Counted from the stretch's first letter, positions 25,996-35,237 are shown. The stretch is 64,000 nt of DNA from CAYNVQ01 sp964400735 (GCA_964400735.1 CAYNVQ010000001.1:496001-560000); one strand, 5' to 3'. A program made the numbers and translations. Notes: generated from the letters alone by a model not told the origin.

Positions 25996-28464
25996 TTAAT
26001 CGGGTGTCTGAACTTCAGGAAATCCCATTTTCTTCACTAGTTCTTCGAAACGAGGATCGCTGTGAAGGTCGAAGAAATCTGGATAAGTTTTGATATTCAT
26101 CAGCATTCCCATATGATTTTCATAAGCTTGGTTTAAAAATTCAAAAGCTTTTTCTTTGTCTCCAAGAGCAGTATAGAAAATTGCCATATCAAATGAAGGA
26201 TCTATATTTTTTTCGGCAAATCTTGACTTCACCTTCTCCATTGCTGCATAAGCTTCATCTATTCTCCCTAAGTGAGCGTAGATCTTGGGCATCTCTAGCA
26301 AACTCGACTCATAATAGTCTGGGATAGCCAACAGCTCTTCATGTAAAGAAAGGGCCTCTTCGTACATTCCTTTTAAATGGTAGGCGATAGCGAGCCAGTA
26401 TTTGTTGAATGGAGCGGGATCTCTTTTATAGACTTCTTTGGCTTCCTCAAGCCCTTTATCATAGCGACCTGCCCACATATATAGAGAGACAAGTAGCCAG
26501 GACTCTTCAGGCCATCTCTCTTGAAAATGTTTACATCTATCGATCCCCTCATCAAACCTCCCCATCACTCTCAAAAATATAATATAATTCATTTGAACAT
26601 CTTTATTTCCCGGCTCGAGCTCAAGGGATCTCTTAAATTCCTGCTCAGCACCCTGAAAATCCCAATCCAATATGTATTTGAGCCAGGCCAGGTTTGAGTG
26701 AGCGAAAGCAAGATTTTCATCCAGCTCAAGAGCTTTCAGGATAGCCTCCTTAGCCTTTGGGTAGGCCTCCTTTTCGGCAATGTGCGCGCTAATTCCCAGA
26801 CCCCAGTACATCCATCCTAGAGAGGCATAAGCTAAAGCGAAATCAGGATCTTTGATGATCGCTCTATTAATATAATCAAAAGCTTCATCAAAAGAGAAAA
26901 CTTGGTATGCATTGTATCCCTTCATGTAGAGGTCATAGGCTTCAGGATCGACTTTGTGGGCAGCGGCTAGAAGGGCTTTTTCCTCAGGAGTTAAAATAAC
27001 CTTAATGCCGTTGATAATGGCTTGAGAGAGGTCACTCTGCAGGAAAAAGATATCAGAGGCTTCCCGTTCAAAAGTCTCCGACCATATCTGTCTGTCATGA
27101 GCAGGATCGATAAGGAATGCATTTATGCGGACTTTGTTTTCCGATCTGAGCACAGATCCTTGGACAAGGGCTTTGACATTTAGCTCTCTTGCGATCTCTT
27201 TCGGTGATTTTTCCGTTTTTTTGTACTGCTTGACTGATTGGGGCGGAATTACACGAAGAGCTGAAACTTTATACAGATCGGATGTCAGCTGGTCAGTAAG
27301 GGAATCGACAAAATATTCCTGTTCCGGATCACCTGAATAATTGATGAGAGGGAGCACAGCGATCGAATCTAGCGCTTCACTCCGGCTGGGGAAAATTGTA
27401 AAGATGCCAGCAATGGAAAGAGCCAACAGAGCAATAATGCCAGCATAAAAATAAGGCTTTCTGATCCCCAGTAATCGTCCTCGGAATAGTCTCCCCTTAG
27501 CTCTTAAAGGCTTAAGCCCCTCGGCTATTGCCTTTATGTCTTCTAAAAGCTCACCCATGCTCTGATACCGGTCGGCAGGATTTTTCTCCAGTGCCTTCCC
27601 CACCACACTCTCAAGCTCCGGCTTGATTTTCGGCTCAATCTTTCTCATCGATTGTGGAGACTCGTAGACGATTGAATATACAAGTGAGCCCTCATGTTCT
27701 CCCCCGAAAGGAAGCTGCCCTGTCAACATCTCATACAACACGACTCCCACAGACCAAATGTCAGTCCTGTGATCGACCTCCTCACCACTTGCCTGTTCTG
27801 GAGACATATAGGCCAAAGTGCCTATAGCCGTCCCTGTTCGGGTCAACTTAGCCTGTCCGCTCAACTTAGCCAAGCCAAAATCGACGATCTTCACCACTTC
27901 ATCCTGAGTAATCATGATATTGCCAGGCTTTATATCGCGGTGAACTATGCCTTGCTTATGTGCCTTATCGAGCCCCTGAGCCACCTGGATGGCGACATCC
28001 AAGGCTTTTTCTCGTTCCGTTGGACCCTGTAAGATTCTCTCTTTGAGGCTCTCTCCTTCATAACAAGGCATGGCTATAAACACCTGGCCATCCTCAGTCT
28101 CGTCTATTTCATGGATAGTGCATATGTTGGGATGATCCAGACTTGATGCGGCTTTGGCTTCCTGGATAAACCTTTCCCGGGCTTTAGCATCCTGGGTCAA
28201 AGTAGATGGTAAAAATTTCAGAACAACAGTCCGCTCCAGCCTCACATCTTCAGCCCTGTAAACAACACCCATCCCCCCTTCGCCTAGCTTGTCGATTATC
28301 CTGTATTTCCCGGCTAGGATGCTCCCTTCCGGAACAGGCGACACGATGGTCTTTGTCACAGAAACGGAAACACCATCTGCAGTTCTTAGAGAAGTTGCGC
28401 ATCTGCCACAATAAAGCGCATCGTCAGGATTCATATGCTGACATTTCGGGCACTTCATTCCCAT
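25996..28464 (-). CDS. Ser/Thr protein kinase, zinc ribbon-kinase-TM-TolB-like-TPR (paralogue 4)
   Basis: 822 residues, near-paralogue of kinase 1: the zinc ribbon, linker and kinase domains are largely collinear (GEGGMGVVY, VVLKFLP, HRDIKPGN, DFGLAK), while the extracytoplasmic part diverges. Membrane helix about 338-358 (YAGIIALLALSIAGIFTI); TolB/FlgO-like domain beginning SIAVLPLINYSGDPEQEYF; TPRs from about residue 500. The conserved catalytic half and diverged sensor half fit receptor diversification after duplication. The sulfatase-like gene upstream ends about 100 bp away, but a dedicated promoter at 28506-28534 makes this its own transcription unit. Confidence 0.9.
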   Translation of the reverse strand: MGMKCPKCQHMNPDDALYCGRCATSLRTADGVSVSVTKTIVSPVPEGSILAGKYRIIDKLGEGGMGVVYRAEDVRLERTVVLKFLPSTLTQDAKARERFIQEAKAASSLDHPNICTIHEIDETEDGQVFIAMPCYEGESLKERILQGPTEREKALDVAIQVAQGLDKAHKQGIVHRDIKPGNIMITQDEVVKIVDFGLAKLSGQAKLTRTGTAIGTLAYMSPEQASGEEVDHRTDIWSVGVVLYEMLTGQLPFGGEHEGSLVYSIVYESPQSMRKIEPKIKPELESVVGKALEKNPADRYQSMGELLEDIKAIAEGLKPLRAKGRLFRGRLLGIRKPYFYAGIIALLALSIAGIFTIFPSRSEALDSIAVLPLINYSGDPEQEYFVDSLTDQLTSDLYKVSALRVIPPQSVKQYKKTEKSPKEIARELNVKALVQGSVLRSENKVRINAFLIDPAHDRQIWSETFEREASDIFFLQSDLSQAIINGIKVILTPEEKALLAAAHKVDPEAYDLYMKGYNAYQVFSFDEAFDYINRAIIKDPDFALAYASLGWMYWGLGISAHIAEKEAYPKAKEAILKALELDENLAFAHSNLAWLKYILDWDFQGAEQEFKRSLELEPGNKDVQMNYIIFLRVMGRFDEGIDRCKHFQERWPEESWLLVSLYMWAGRYDKGLEEAKEVYKRDPAPFNKYWLAIAYHLKGMYEEALSLHEELLAIPDYYESSLLEMPKIYAHLGRIDEAYAAMEKVKSRFAEKNIDPSFDMAIFYTALGDKEKAFEFLNQAYENHMGMLMNIKTYPDFFDLHSDPRFEELVKKMGFPEVQTPD

Positions 28465-28505
28465 TGCTTTCCCTAGCTTTTTCTTTTCCCTATCCAGATG
28501 AGAAA

Positions 28506-28534
28506 AGTATATTGTGGAACCTGGTAGGAGTCAA
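28506..28534 (-). promoter_or_regulatory. sigma70 promoter of kinase 4 (shared kinase type)
   Basis: Minus strand TTGACT (28534-28529), 17-bp spacer beginning CC, TATACT (28511-28506). Confidence 0.72.
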
Positions 28535-28568
28535 TAGTCAAAAGGCGGGACATTTCTATCGAGAAGGA

Positions 28569-29906
28569 TTATTTGATGTAGCCGAGAGCCTTGAGCTTTT
28601 TCAGTTCTTCCTCGGTCAGCTTTGAGCGTTGCCTGTAATATTTCTTGCTGTATTCGATGAAGTCCAGGACATCCTTCTTGAATTTTTCGAGGAACTGCGT
28701 CATCTCTGCAAACTTTCGGTCAGGATTTTTATAAATATTATGGAGTTCAAAATGATCGTCCTCGAGGTTGTAGGCTTCGAATTCGTCATCTAAGATCAAT
28801 TTATAGCTATCTTTGAGAAGGCCGTATTTTATGGGTTTGACCTTCAGGCTGAAATTCATATCCGTTTCACGATGGACGGCCCCCTTGTAGGCTTCGAAAT
28901 AAAGCACTCTTTCCTTCATGCCAGGACCGAATAGATTCTCCCCTTCCATTTCCTCGGGAATTTCTTTCCCAAGCAGCTCCAGCACAGTGGGGGCAATATC
29001 CAGCAAAGAGACGACATCGTTCATCTCCGTATTCCTATCGCAATTACCGGGCAGCTTCAAGATGAGAGGGACTTGGAGGCTGGAGTTGTAAAGCTTCCGG
29101 CCATGACCGTAATAATCGTGTTCCCCGAGGCTCTCTCCATGGTCGGCCATAAAGATGATCAAAGAATCCTCATAGAGGCCGTATTCCTTTATTTTTCGAA
29201 GGAGCTCTCCGATATAAAAATCGACAAATCCGATTTCCGTATCGTACTTTTTGATCTTTTTTTGATGACTCCCTTCCGGATAAATCTCGGGAATGACCTC
29301 ATCATAATCATGGTCGAATTCTTCATGATAAACATAGGGCTCATGCGGCTCTGTATAATGTACCCAGAGGAAAAATCTTTTTTCTTTATTCTTATACAGC
29401 CATTTGATCGCTTCTTTATTGACTGCGGGAGCCTCCCCTTCTTTGTCAAAAATCCCAAACCATCTTCTTTTGTTAAGAACCTCTGTGTAGGTGTCGAACC
29501 CTCTATCCAGATGGGTCAATTTTTTATTGAGCGTCCAGTTGGAGATGAATGCGCCGGAATAGTACCCATGATTTTTTAAAAATTCGGGCAGTGTATTCGT
29601 TCGGTTGAAGATGGACATCCCATTTCGTTTGGCTCCGTGCTTGTGCGGAGGAAGAGAAGTGAGCATGGAAGAAAAGGCTGGCGTCGTCAGTGGAGAAGGT
29701 GTATAGCAATGATTGAACTTCACGCCGTCCAGAGCGAATCGGTCGATATTCGGGCTCGTATTTCTCGGGTATCCATAGCTGCCCAGATGATCCTTCCGCA
29801 GTGTGTCGACGGCGATAATGATGACATTCTGCGCGCAGAGGAGGGAAGAAAAAAAGCAGATTGACAAAAGAGTGCCCGTGATCCTGAAACATCGATTAGC
29901 TGACAT
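28569..29906 (-). CDS. sulfatase/alkaline phosphatase superfamily hydrolase lacking formylglycine Cys
   Basis: 445 residues, Sec signal peptide (to about residue 26, CAQ). Metal-binding segments of the sulfatase fold are present: AVDTLR with D34 and MADHGESLGEHDYYGHG in the second half. The usual C-x-P-x-R formylglycine motif is replaced by T74-T-P-A-F78, so it cannot be a classical formylglycine sulfatase. Threonine at the nucleophile position resembles phosphotransferases and phosphodiesterases of the same superfamily (LtaS, EptA types), so a phospho- or alternative ester hydrolase is possible. No Shine-Dalgarno sequence is visible, and the promoter sits so close that the mRNA looks leaderless. 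Confidence 0.82.
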   Translation of the reverse strand: MSANRCFRITGTLLSICFFSSLLCAQNVIIIAVDTLRKDHLGSYGYPRNTSPNIDRFALDGVKFNHCYTPSPLTTPAFSSMLTSLPPHKHGAKRNGMSIFNRTNTLPEFLKNHGYYSGAFISNWTLNKKLTHLDRGFDTYTEVLNKRRWFGIFDKEGEAPAVNKEAIKWLYKNKEKRFFLWVHYTEPHEPYVYHEEFDHDYDEVIPEIYPEGSHQKKIKKYDTEIGFVDFYIGELLRKIKEYGLYEDSLIIFMADHGESLGEHDYYGHGRKLYNSSLQVPLILKLPGNCDRNTEMNDVVSLLDIAPTVLELLGKEIPEEMEGENLFGPGMKERVLYFEAYKGAVHRETDMNFSLKVKPIKYGLLKDSYKLILDDEFEAYNLEDDHFELHNIYKNPDRKFAEMTQFLEKFKKDVLDFIEYSKKYYRQRSKLTEEELKKLKALGYIK

Positions 29907-29914
29907 TTTTTATC

Positions 29915-29943
29915 AGGATATCACACGGAGAGCTTCTGGTCAA
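29915..29943 (-). promoter_or_regulatory. sigma70 promoter giving a leaderless sulfatase-like mRNA
   Basis: Minus strand TTGACC (29943-29938), 17-bp spacer, TATCCT (29920-29915). The expected +1 is near 29908, two nt before the ATG at 29906. Confidence 0.55.
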
Positions 29944-30071
29944 AAACATCGCTCATGCTATAAGCATCCTTTTTTCCGTGACAGATTTTTTCGAAGTCAG
30001 GCAGGCTGATTCCTCAGCCCGCTAATTTTCCCCATCCCCCTCTTTCTTCTGCGGCGCGAGAGGGGGCTTAC

Positions 30072-30100
30072 TTGACTCGCGAATAATGCAGGTTTATAAA
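30072..30100 (+). promoter_or_regulatory. sigma70 promoter of the UROD-like gene
   Basis: TTGACT (30072-30077), 17-bp spacer, TATAAA (30095-30100); expected +1 near 30107. The upstream in-frame ATG at 30086 falls inside the spacer, so translation must start later, at 30125. Two hairpins (30004-30019 with GGCTGA/TCAGCC; 30036-30066 with CCCCCTCT/AGAGGGGG) lie just upstream. Confidence 0.65.
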
Positions 30101-30124
30101 GAGAAAACAAGAGAAACCATCGTT

Positions 30125-31261
30125 ATGAGATTCAGCCCAAAACAGCAGATGGCTAAAGCCATGAACTTGGAAGTGCCAGACAGGGTTCCGGTGATGTGTC
30201 AGATGAGCATAGGGCATATGCTCCTTCAGACAGGGGTCTCCCCTTCCGAGTTCTGGTTTTCGGCAGAGCTCTTTGCCGAAGGACTTATCCGTCTTCGAGA
30301 GATCTATACATTCGACGGAATTCTGATCAGCCTGCATGGTCATTCTCCGGATTGGGCAAAAAATATCAAAAAGTCTAAAAAGGAAGAAGGCCAGGAGGTC
30401 ATCATCTGGAAGAACGGCGACCGGACCGAATTTCCCAGAGATGATCTTCCCCGTCATTATCCCTGCCAACCTCCCCCTGCCCGGCCTCTCTCAGGTATCG
30501 ATCCGCAAAAGATCTCCATAGATGTGGACTACATCCCCGTATCCCAGGGATTGAAATTTCATTTGGATCCGGACCACAAATACGATATCTTCCGGATCAT
30601 TCATGAAAGAATCGGAACAGATTATTCCATACACGGTGAGGTCACCTCGCCTTTCGATTATTTCTTGGACCTTTTCGGGTTCAAACAAGCGCTGATCTAT
30701 CTTATGGAAGACTCCGCTAAGTGCCAGGAAATCTTGCAGCGCTACACGGACGGGATAAAAAAGATCGCTCTCGAACAGACTGAACAGGGTGTGGATGCCA
30801 TCAAGATCTCCTCCCCTTTTGCCGGGTCTGGGTTTATCTCACCGGCCTTTTACCGCCGCTTTGTCCTTCCTTATGAAAGCCAGATCGCCCAGGCTATCCG
30901 TTCTCGTGGCATTCATGTCTATCTCCACACCTGCGGAGCCATCAACGACCGCTTGGAAATGATGGCTGAGTGCGGTATCTCAGGACTTGAATGTCTGGAT
31001 CCTCCTCCTTTAGGAGATGTCTTATTAGAGGAGGCTAAAAGGCGTGTGGGACACAAAGTCTTCATCAAGGGCAATATCGACCCGGTGAACGTCCTTCTTC
31101 AAGCCGACATCAAAACCGTCGAGCAGGATGCCATCAAGCGGGTTAGGATCGGCAGGCCCGGCGGCGGCTATATCCTGAGCACAGCCTGTTCTATTGCCCC
31201 TCACACCAAAAGGGAAAACATCCAAGTTCTAGCGCGTGCAGCTACTGAAGAAGGATGCTAA
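30125..31261 (+). CDS. uroporphyrinogen decarboxylase-family (MtaA/CmuA-like) methyltransferase
   Basis: 378 residues from ATG 30125; this start is fixed by the promoter position and by the family's N-terminus (R/K-x-x-M-AKAMNLEVPDRVPV). The protein is a UROD-fold TIM barrel. It carries H-x-C in LHTCGAIND and a later Cys in STACSIAPHT, the zinc site of corrinoid-dependent methyltransferases MtaA, MtbA and CmuA, rather than the residues of a true haem-pathway decarboxylase. A role in methyl transfer from a corrinoid protein is inferred, possibly linked to the MttB homologue at 2503-3972. Stop overlaps the stop of the convergent glycosidase gene by 2 bp. Confidence 0.82.
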   Translation: MRFSPKQQMAKAMNLEVPDRVPVMCQMSIGHMLLQTGVSPSEFWFSAELFAEGLIRLREIYTFDGILISLHGHSPDWAKNIKKSKKEEGQEVIIWKNGDRTEFPRDDLPRHYPCQPPPARPLSGIDPQKISIDVDYIPVSQGLKFHLDPDHKYDIFRIIHERIGTDYSIHGEVTSPFDYFLDLFGFKQALIYLMEDSAKCQEILQRYTDGIKKIALEQTEQGVDAIKISSPFAGSGFISPAFYRRFVLPYESQIAQAIRSRGIHVYLHTCGAINDRLEMMAECGISGLECLDPPPLGDVLLEEAKRRVGHKVFIKGNIDPVNVLLQADIKTVEQDAIKRVRIGRPGGGYILSTACSIAPHTKRENIQVLARAATEEGC

Positions 31262-34200
31262 CGGGAGTCCCCATTTTTATCGGTCAGGATCAACAGCCAT
31301 CCCCTCCCCTTCTGGACAGGAATAGCATCTTCGATCCAGAAGGAATCAGAGGGTTGAAAATCCTGGATGGCGGGTGCAACGAGGCGGGCTTTTTCCTGAT
31401 CCAGGTCCAGACTCTGCCAGTCGATCCGAAGATGGCAGCTCGCATCTTCCTCGGCCCAACTGGCTAGGGAAATGAGGGCCTTGTCCTTTTTGACATAGGC
31501 CGTGGCCAGGATGTCTTCATGGTCTGTCTTAATAGGACAGGTCGGGGACCAGTATCCGACCATTTCCGTCTCTTCCATCCCGAACTCATCCCAGAATTTC
31601 CACAAGGGCGCCGGATTACCCGACCAGGGAAGCCTGGCCGTCATGCCGTACAGCATGCCCCGCCAGGGATTGCCGCCTCCCTGCAGCATCTCTCCCATCA
31701 GGCCGAAAGGGATCCCTGACACTTCCACCAGCCAGAAATCGGGTGGAAAATCATAGTCGAAGTATTCCCCGAACCACAGGCGGTTGATGTAAGGGAAATG
31801 TTCGAGATACAGGTTGGCGCTGTTGGCGAATCCATCCCGCGGGTTGAACTGGTTGGCTGAATGGAGATCTATCAAGGCCCCTTCCTTACCTCTGTCCAGG
31901 ATCTTCCGCAGACGCTTCATGACCGTCCGGTCAAAGGCTACATCGTCTATATAGAGGCCGTCGATTCCAACATTCTCCACCAGCCAGTTCAATCCCTCCA
32001 AGTAATAGTTGTGCCAGCGGGAAACGCCGCTGTTGATGATGGCTGCATCCTTTAATTCGGGCACGAACCATCCATTGATGTAGTTGCCTCCCAGATGCTC
32101 TTGAAGCCAGGAAAATCCGCCGCCCGGACCCGGGGCAAAAATCTCGTCCCCAAGGCTGCGCAGCGCAAAAAGCTCCGCAGCCCTGTTGGTGAGCTCCCGC
32201 ACGGTGTAATAGATCTTTACCTTCAGCCCTCGGGCATGAGCCTCGTCGATGTACTGTTTCATCTCCAGGGGCCGGAGAAATGGATAGTTGATGTAGGGAT
32301 TGATGGCATTGGCGTGGTGGATGTTTATGGTGTTGGCGCCTGTGGCAGCGATTTCCTCCACAGGCTTATACTGATGATAATATCGTGTGCTCCACTGCGC
32401 TTTTGTATCGAGTGTTTTGAAGGGAGTAATCAAAAGGGAAAAAATATAGTGGAGCTCTTCCCCTTTTTGGATGGTTCGCGCTCCGCTGTAAGCCCTTATT
32501 AAGAAAGCATCTGTCTCCGCCTCTAAAAAATCGCATCCTCCCTTTCCATCATTCCACCAGGAAAGAGGCATGATGAGCGGTTTGAGCTGATAGAAATTCG
32601 TGTTCAGGGGACGGGAATAACGCTCGTCCCTGAAGCTAGCCTGCAATCCGGCATTCACATCGCCTATCCAGATCGAATCCTGGTTATTTTGGGGATCCCA
32701 CTTCCACTGGAATTGGTCGGGCCGTAACCCTCCCTTGAAGCCCATTCCCATCATATATTTGGCGGCGTCCTGACGAATAGGTATCTCGAGTCGAACATCA
32801 TTGAGGTCAAGGTCTTCTTGAGCCGTTAGCTTGATATCGAATTCAGCATACCCATCGAACTCCATTCGAGCGGAACAGCGCATGACCAGAGGGCCTGCCG
32901 TGTTTCTGGATTCCCAGGAAACGACTCCTTCGGCTTGTTTGGTGATTTTGACACCTTCTTCAACCCAGGGGAGAATGGACTTTGCAGAATCTTCGATGAT
33001 AAGTTTTATGGGTGAGGCTAAAATATCACGGCCTTTTGTCCCGACGCGGGTAACCTCCGGAGTGAAATAGCTCCGGATGCTCTGGGGAAGACCTGATTCG
33101 GCGATGGCCATTTCCCGGCCTAAGCAGCTCACCGTATGGCCGCCGTTAAATTTTACGGGAATAAAAGGAGGAACGATGCCGTCGTCCAGAGCAATCGTAG
33201 AATCCAGCCAACGCAGACGGGAGTGACGCCAGGGGTCGCTGTCCCCGGCATCCCCCCGAATTTCCTCTGTCACATTGAGCTGAACCATGACCCGGCTGCT
33301 TTCTCGGCCCTCGGGCATGATGGTCACATATCCCCTGTACTCTCCTGGAGGCGAATCGATGGGGATCTGGATTCCACACCAAAGAACCCCGATTTTTCCT
33401 TCTTCGAGCGAATAGACCTTATCGAAAGGCTTCCCGGTCCAATCGGTCCCCCCGGTGGTGAAACATTTGAAAGCTGAAGCCGGAATTAAGCCTTCTCTCT
33501 GAGTATTTTCAAGACCACTGAACTGGACGCCCAGGTCTGATATTTCCGAGCGGCAGGCAAAGACACCTATCTGATAGGCGAAGAATTCGCCGAGCGCCGC
33601 TGTCCCTTCGATGATATTGAAGGGGCCGCTGCGGATCCATCTTAGGGGCAAATCATCACTCATCCGGACCGGAAAAAATCGATCCTCTGGGAAGAGAAGA
33701 TAGGAGGACTCAGGAAACCGCTCGAGCAAATCTTTGACTTCTTGGGCCGTGGCAATCACCTCCATCGGATAAAAGCTGTTGAGTGTGTCTATGGCCTGGA
33801 TCTCGATGACCTGAGCCTGAGGGAAGTCTTCGGGTTTTATGGCGGAGAGATTATCGACCGAAAGTCCGAAGCGCGCGAGCCAGTCAGGATCGGCGGTTTG
33901 TTCGGGTTCGGGATAGATCACGGTGGGATAATTGCTGCGGCCTGTCATCTGGTTGGGAAGATGGTACAGGTAATACGTGCCGACCCCAGATGCTGGCTGG
34001 AACACGAAATTCCCGAATTCCCGGTTGATTTCTGCCCGGAAGAGATTCATGACCCGTTTTCCAGTCTGGGCATCGATGAGGATGGCCTCTTTTTTCTCGG
34101 GATAGAGGTCTCTTCGTCGCCAAGGGACATGAACCCAGATGGCATCGGCCTCTTCCTCGACCTGGATCACCACCCTGTGGTTACCGTATCGATCCTCATC

Positions 34201-34299
34201 CCACGATCCTATGCCATAACGAATATCCTGGAAACAGAGCAGAGGAGCCACCGTCATCATCACCAAGGCTGAAACTAAAAATCGGATCTTGAGGCTCAT
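31258..34299 (-). CDS. secreted glycoside-hydrolase-like protein (DUF6067-type)
   Basis: 1013 residues from ATG 34299, which has GGGAGG upstream and starts a Sec signal peptide (MSLKIRFLVSALVMM to LLCFQ); an upstream in-frame start at 34356 lacks both. The N-terminal ~450 residues are beta-rich. The C-terminal part holds a TIM-barrel glycosidase-like domain with NTINIHHANAINPY, HARGLKVKIYYTVRELTNR and VGIDGLYIDDVAFDR, where the Asp pair at the strand end is typical of a catalytic or substrate-binding acid. It resembles large uncharacterised glycoside-hydrolase-domain proteins (DUF6067/GH123-related). The sugar substrate is unknown. Monocistronic. Confidence 0.75.
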   Translation of the reverse strand: MSLKIRFLVSALVMMTVAPLLCFQDIRYGIGSWDEDRYGNHRVVIQVEEEADAIWVHVPWRRRDLYPEKKEAILIDAQTGKRVMNLFRAEINREFGNFVFQPASGVGTYYLYHLPNQMTGRSNYPTVIYPEPEQTADPDWLARFGLSVDNLSAIKPEDFPQAQVIEIQAIDTLNSFYPMEVIATAQEVKDLLERFPESSYLLFPEDRFFPVRMSDDLPLRWIRSGPFNIIEGTAALGEFFAYQIGVFACRSEISDLGVQFSGLENTQREGLIPASAFKCFTTGGTDWTGKPFDKVYSLEEGKIGVLWCGIQIPIDSPPGEYRGYVTIMPEGRESSRVMVQLNVTEEIRGDAGDSDPWRHSRLRWLDSTIALDDGIVPPFIPVKFNGGHTVSCLGREMAIAESGLPQSIRSYFTPEVTRVGTKGRDILASPIKLIIEDSAKSILPWVEEGVKITKQAEGVVSWESRNTAGPLVMRCSARMEFDGYAEFDIKLTAQEDLDLNDVRLEIPIRQDAAKYMMGMGFKGGLRPDQFQWKWDPQNNQDSIWIGDVNAGLQASFRDERYSRPLNTNFYQLKPLIMPLSWWNDGKGGCDFLEAETDAFLIRAYSGARTIQKGEELHYIFSLLITPFKTLDTKAQWSTRYYHQYKPVEEIAATGANTINIHHANAINPYINYPFLRPLEMKQYIDEAHARGLKVKIYYTVRELTNRAAELFALRSLGDEIFAPGPGGGFSWLQEHLGGNYINGWFVPELKDAAIINSGVSRWHNYYLEGLNWLVENVGIDGLYIDDVAFDRTVMKRLRKILDRGKEGALIDLHSANQFNPRDGFANSANLYLEHFPYINRLWFGEYFDYDFPPDFWLVEVSGIPFGLMGEMLQGGGNPWRGMLYGMTARLPWSGNPAPLWKFWDEFGMEETEMVGYWSPTCPIKTDHEDILATAYVKKDKALISLASWAEEDASCHLRIDWQSLDLDQEKARLVAPAIQDFQPSDSFWIEDAIPVQKGRGWLLILTDKNGDSR

Positions 34300-34475
34300 T
34301 GTTTTTCCCTCCCTTTTTTCGAAAATCAGAAACATCGCAAACATATCCAAAATCATGATGTAAAATCAGTCAGGTATTTGGCTTCCTCACCAGCTCAACT
34401 GACCTCATTAGCAAATTCTGCGATCGTGGCTTTTTTTTAAGTCAAGAATTGAATCTCTGCACACTTCCTGATTTT

Positions 34476-35201
34476 TCAAAGATCGGGCAATCCCCTGGCC
34501 TTTTTCAGCCTTTTCAGAAAATCCTTATACAGGAAGCTCCTTTCATCCAGTTCGCAGAGCTGTTTGAACATCTTTCGTGTGACGGTGAAACCCAAAGTGT
34601 CCGGCGGGATGTGCTGCCGCATGGCTATGTCTGTAGTACCGATCGAGGCCTGGGCAATGGTCAAATCCTTGAAAGGAAGAAGCTGCATGCATCCCGATCC
34701 GAAAGGGGCGATAACCGGGGGCAGATCCCCGGGGGCGCTGTGGTATTGAGCCCCGATGGCCAGAATGCTCAATTGATCGGGATTGACAAAAAAAGTGATG
34801 CTTTTGGCGTATGTCCACTGGCTTTCCTTGAGCGGACCGATCAAGATATGGGTGTGTGTGGATCGGTATGGCTTGCCGATGTCGATCCACTTCTCCATCA
34901 GTTCATGGGATGCTTTCAATCCTTCATCGTCAGCAAGAAATTTGATGAATTCCTTTCTCGATCGCATCTCCACCCCGCACATCCAGCGTCCGGCGCCTCC
35001 ACATCCATAGTGTTCTTTGGTGATATAGAGGGTTTTTCCCTTAAGCCAGTCTTTGTAAAAGACAAACACGCAGTCTCCTGGATTGGGCTTCACGAGAGGC
35101 TCGAATGGAGTCGGGTCAGGCGCGTCGTAGAAACCGATGACGGGAATCTTGAGGTCGATCCTTCGGCAAAGATTTTCCGGGTTTGGCTGTATTTCTTTCA
35201 T
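34476..35201 (-). CDS. DUF169 family protein
   Basis: 241 residues, no signal peptide, so cytoplasmic. Contains the conserved Cys-Gly pattern of DUF169: EHYGCGGAGRWMCG near residue 70 and APFGSGCMQL near residue 170. The spaced cysteines suggest metal or iron-sulfur binding. Family function is unknown; members occur near methyltransferases and in anaerobes. No Shine-Dalgarno sequence precedes the ATG, and the promoter position predicts a leaderless message. Confidence 0.82.
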   Translation of the reverse strand: MKEIQPNPENLCRRIDLKIPVIGFYDAPDPTPFEPLVKPNPGDCVFVFYKDWLKGKTLYITKEHYGCGGAGRWMCGVEMRSRKEFIKFLADDEGLKASHELMEKWIDIGKPYRSTHTHILIGPLKESQWTYAKSITFFVNPDQLSILAIGAQYHSAPGDLPPVIAPFGSGCMQLLPFKDLTIAQASIGTTDIAMRQHIPPDTLGFTVTRKMFKQLCELDERSFLYKDFLKRLKKARGLPDL

Positions 35202-35209
35202 AACGAAAA

Positions 35210-35237
35210 TTTATATCATTTAAGATTAATCCTGCAA
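35210..35237 (-). promoter_or_regulatory. sigma70 promoter giving a leaderless DUF169 mRNA
   Basis: Minus strand TTGCAG (35237-35232), 16-bp spacer, TATAAA (35215-35210). Expected +1 near 35203, about 2 nt before the ATG at 35201. Confidence 0.5.

Noticed and set aside
30086..30124. Upstream start for the UROD-like gene at 30086
   Set aside because: This ATG lies within the spacer of a near-consensus promoter, so it would not be transcribed; family N-termini also fit 30125.
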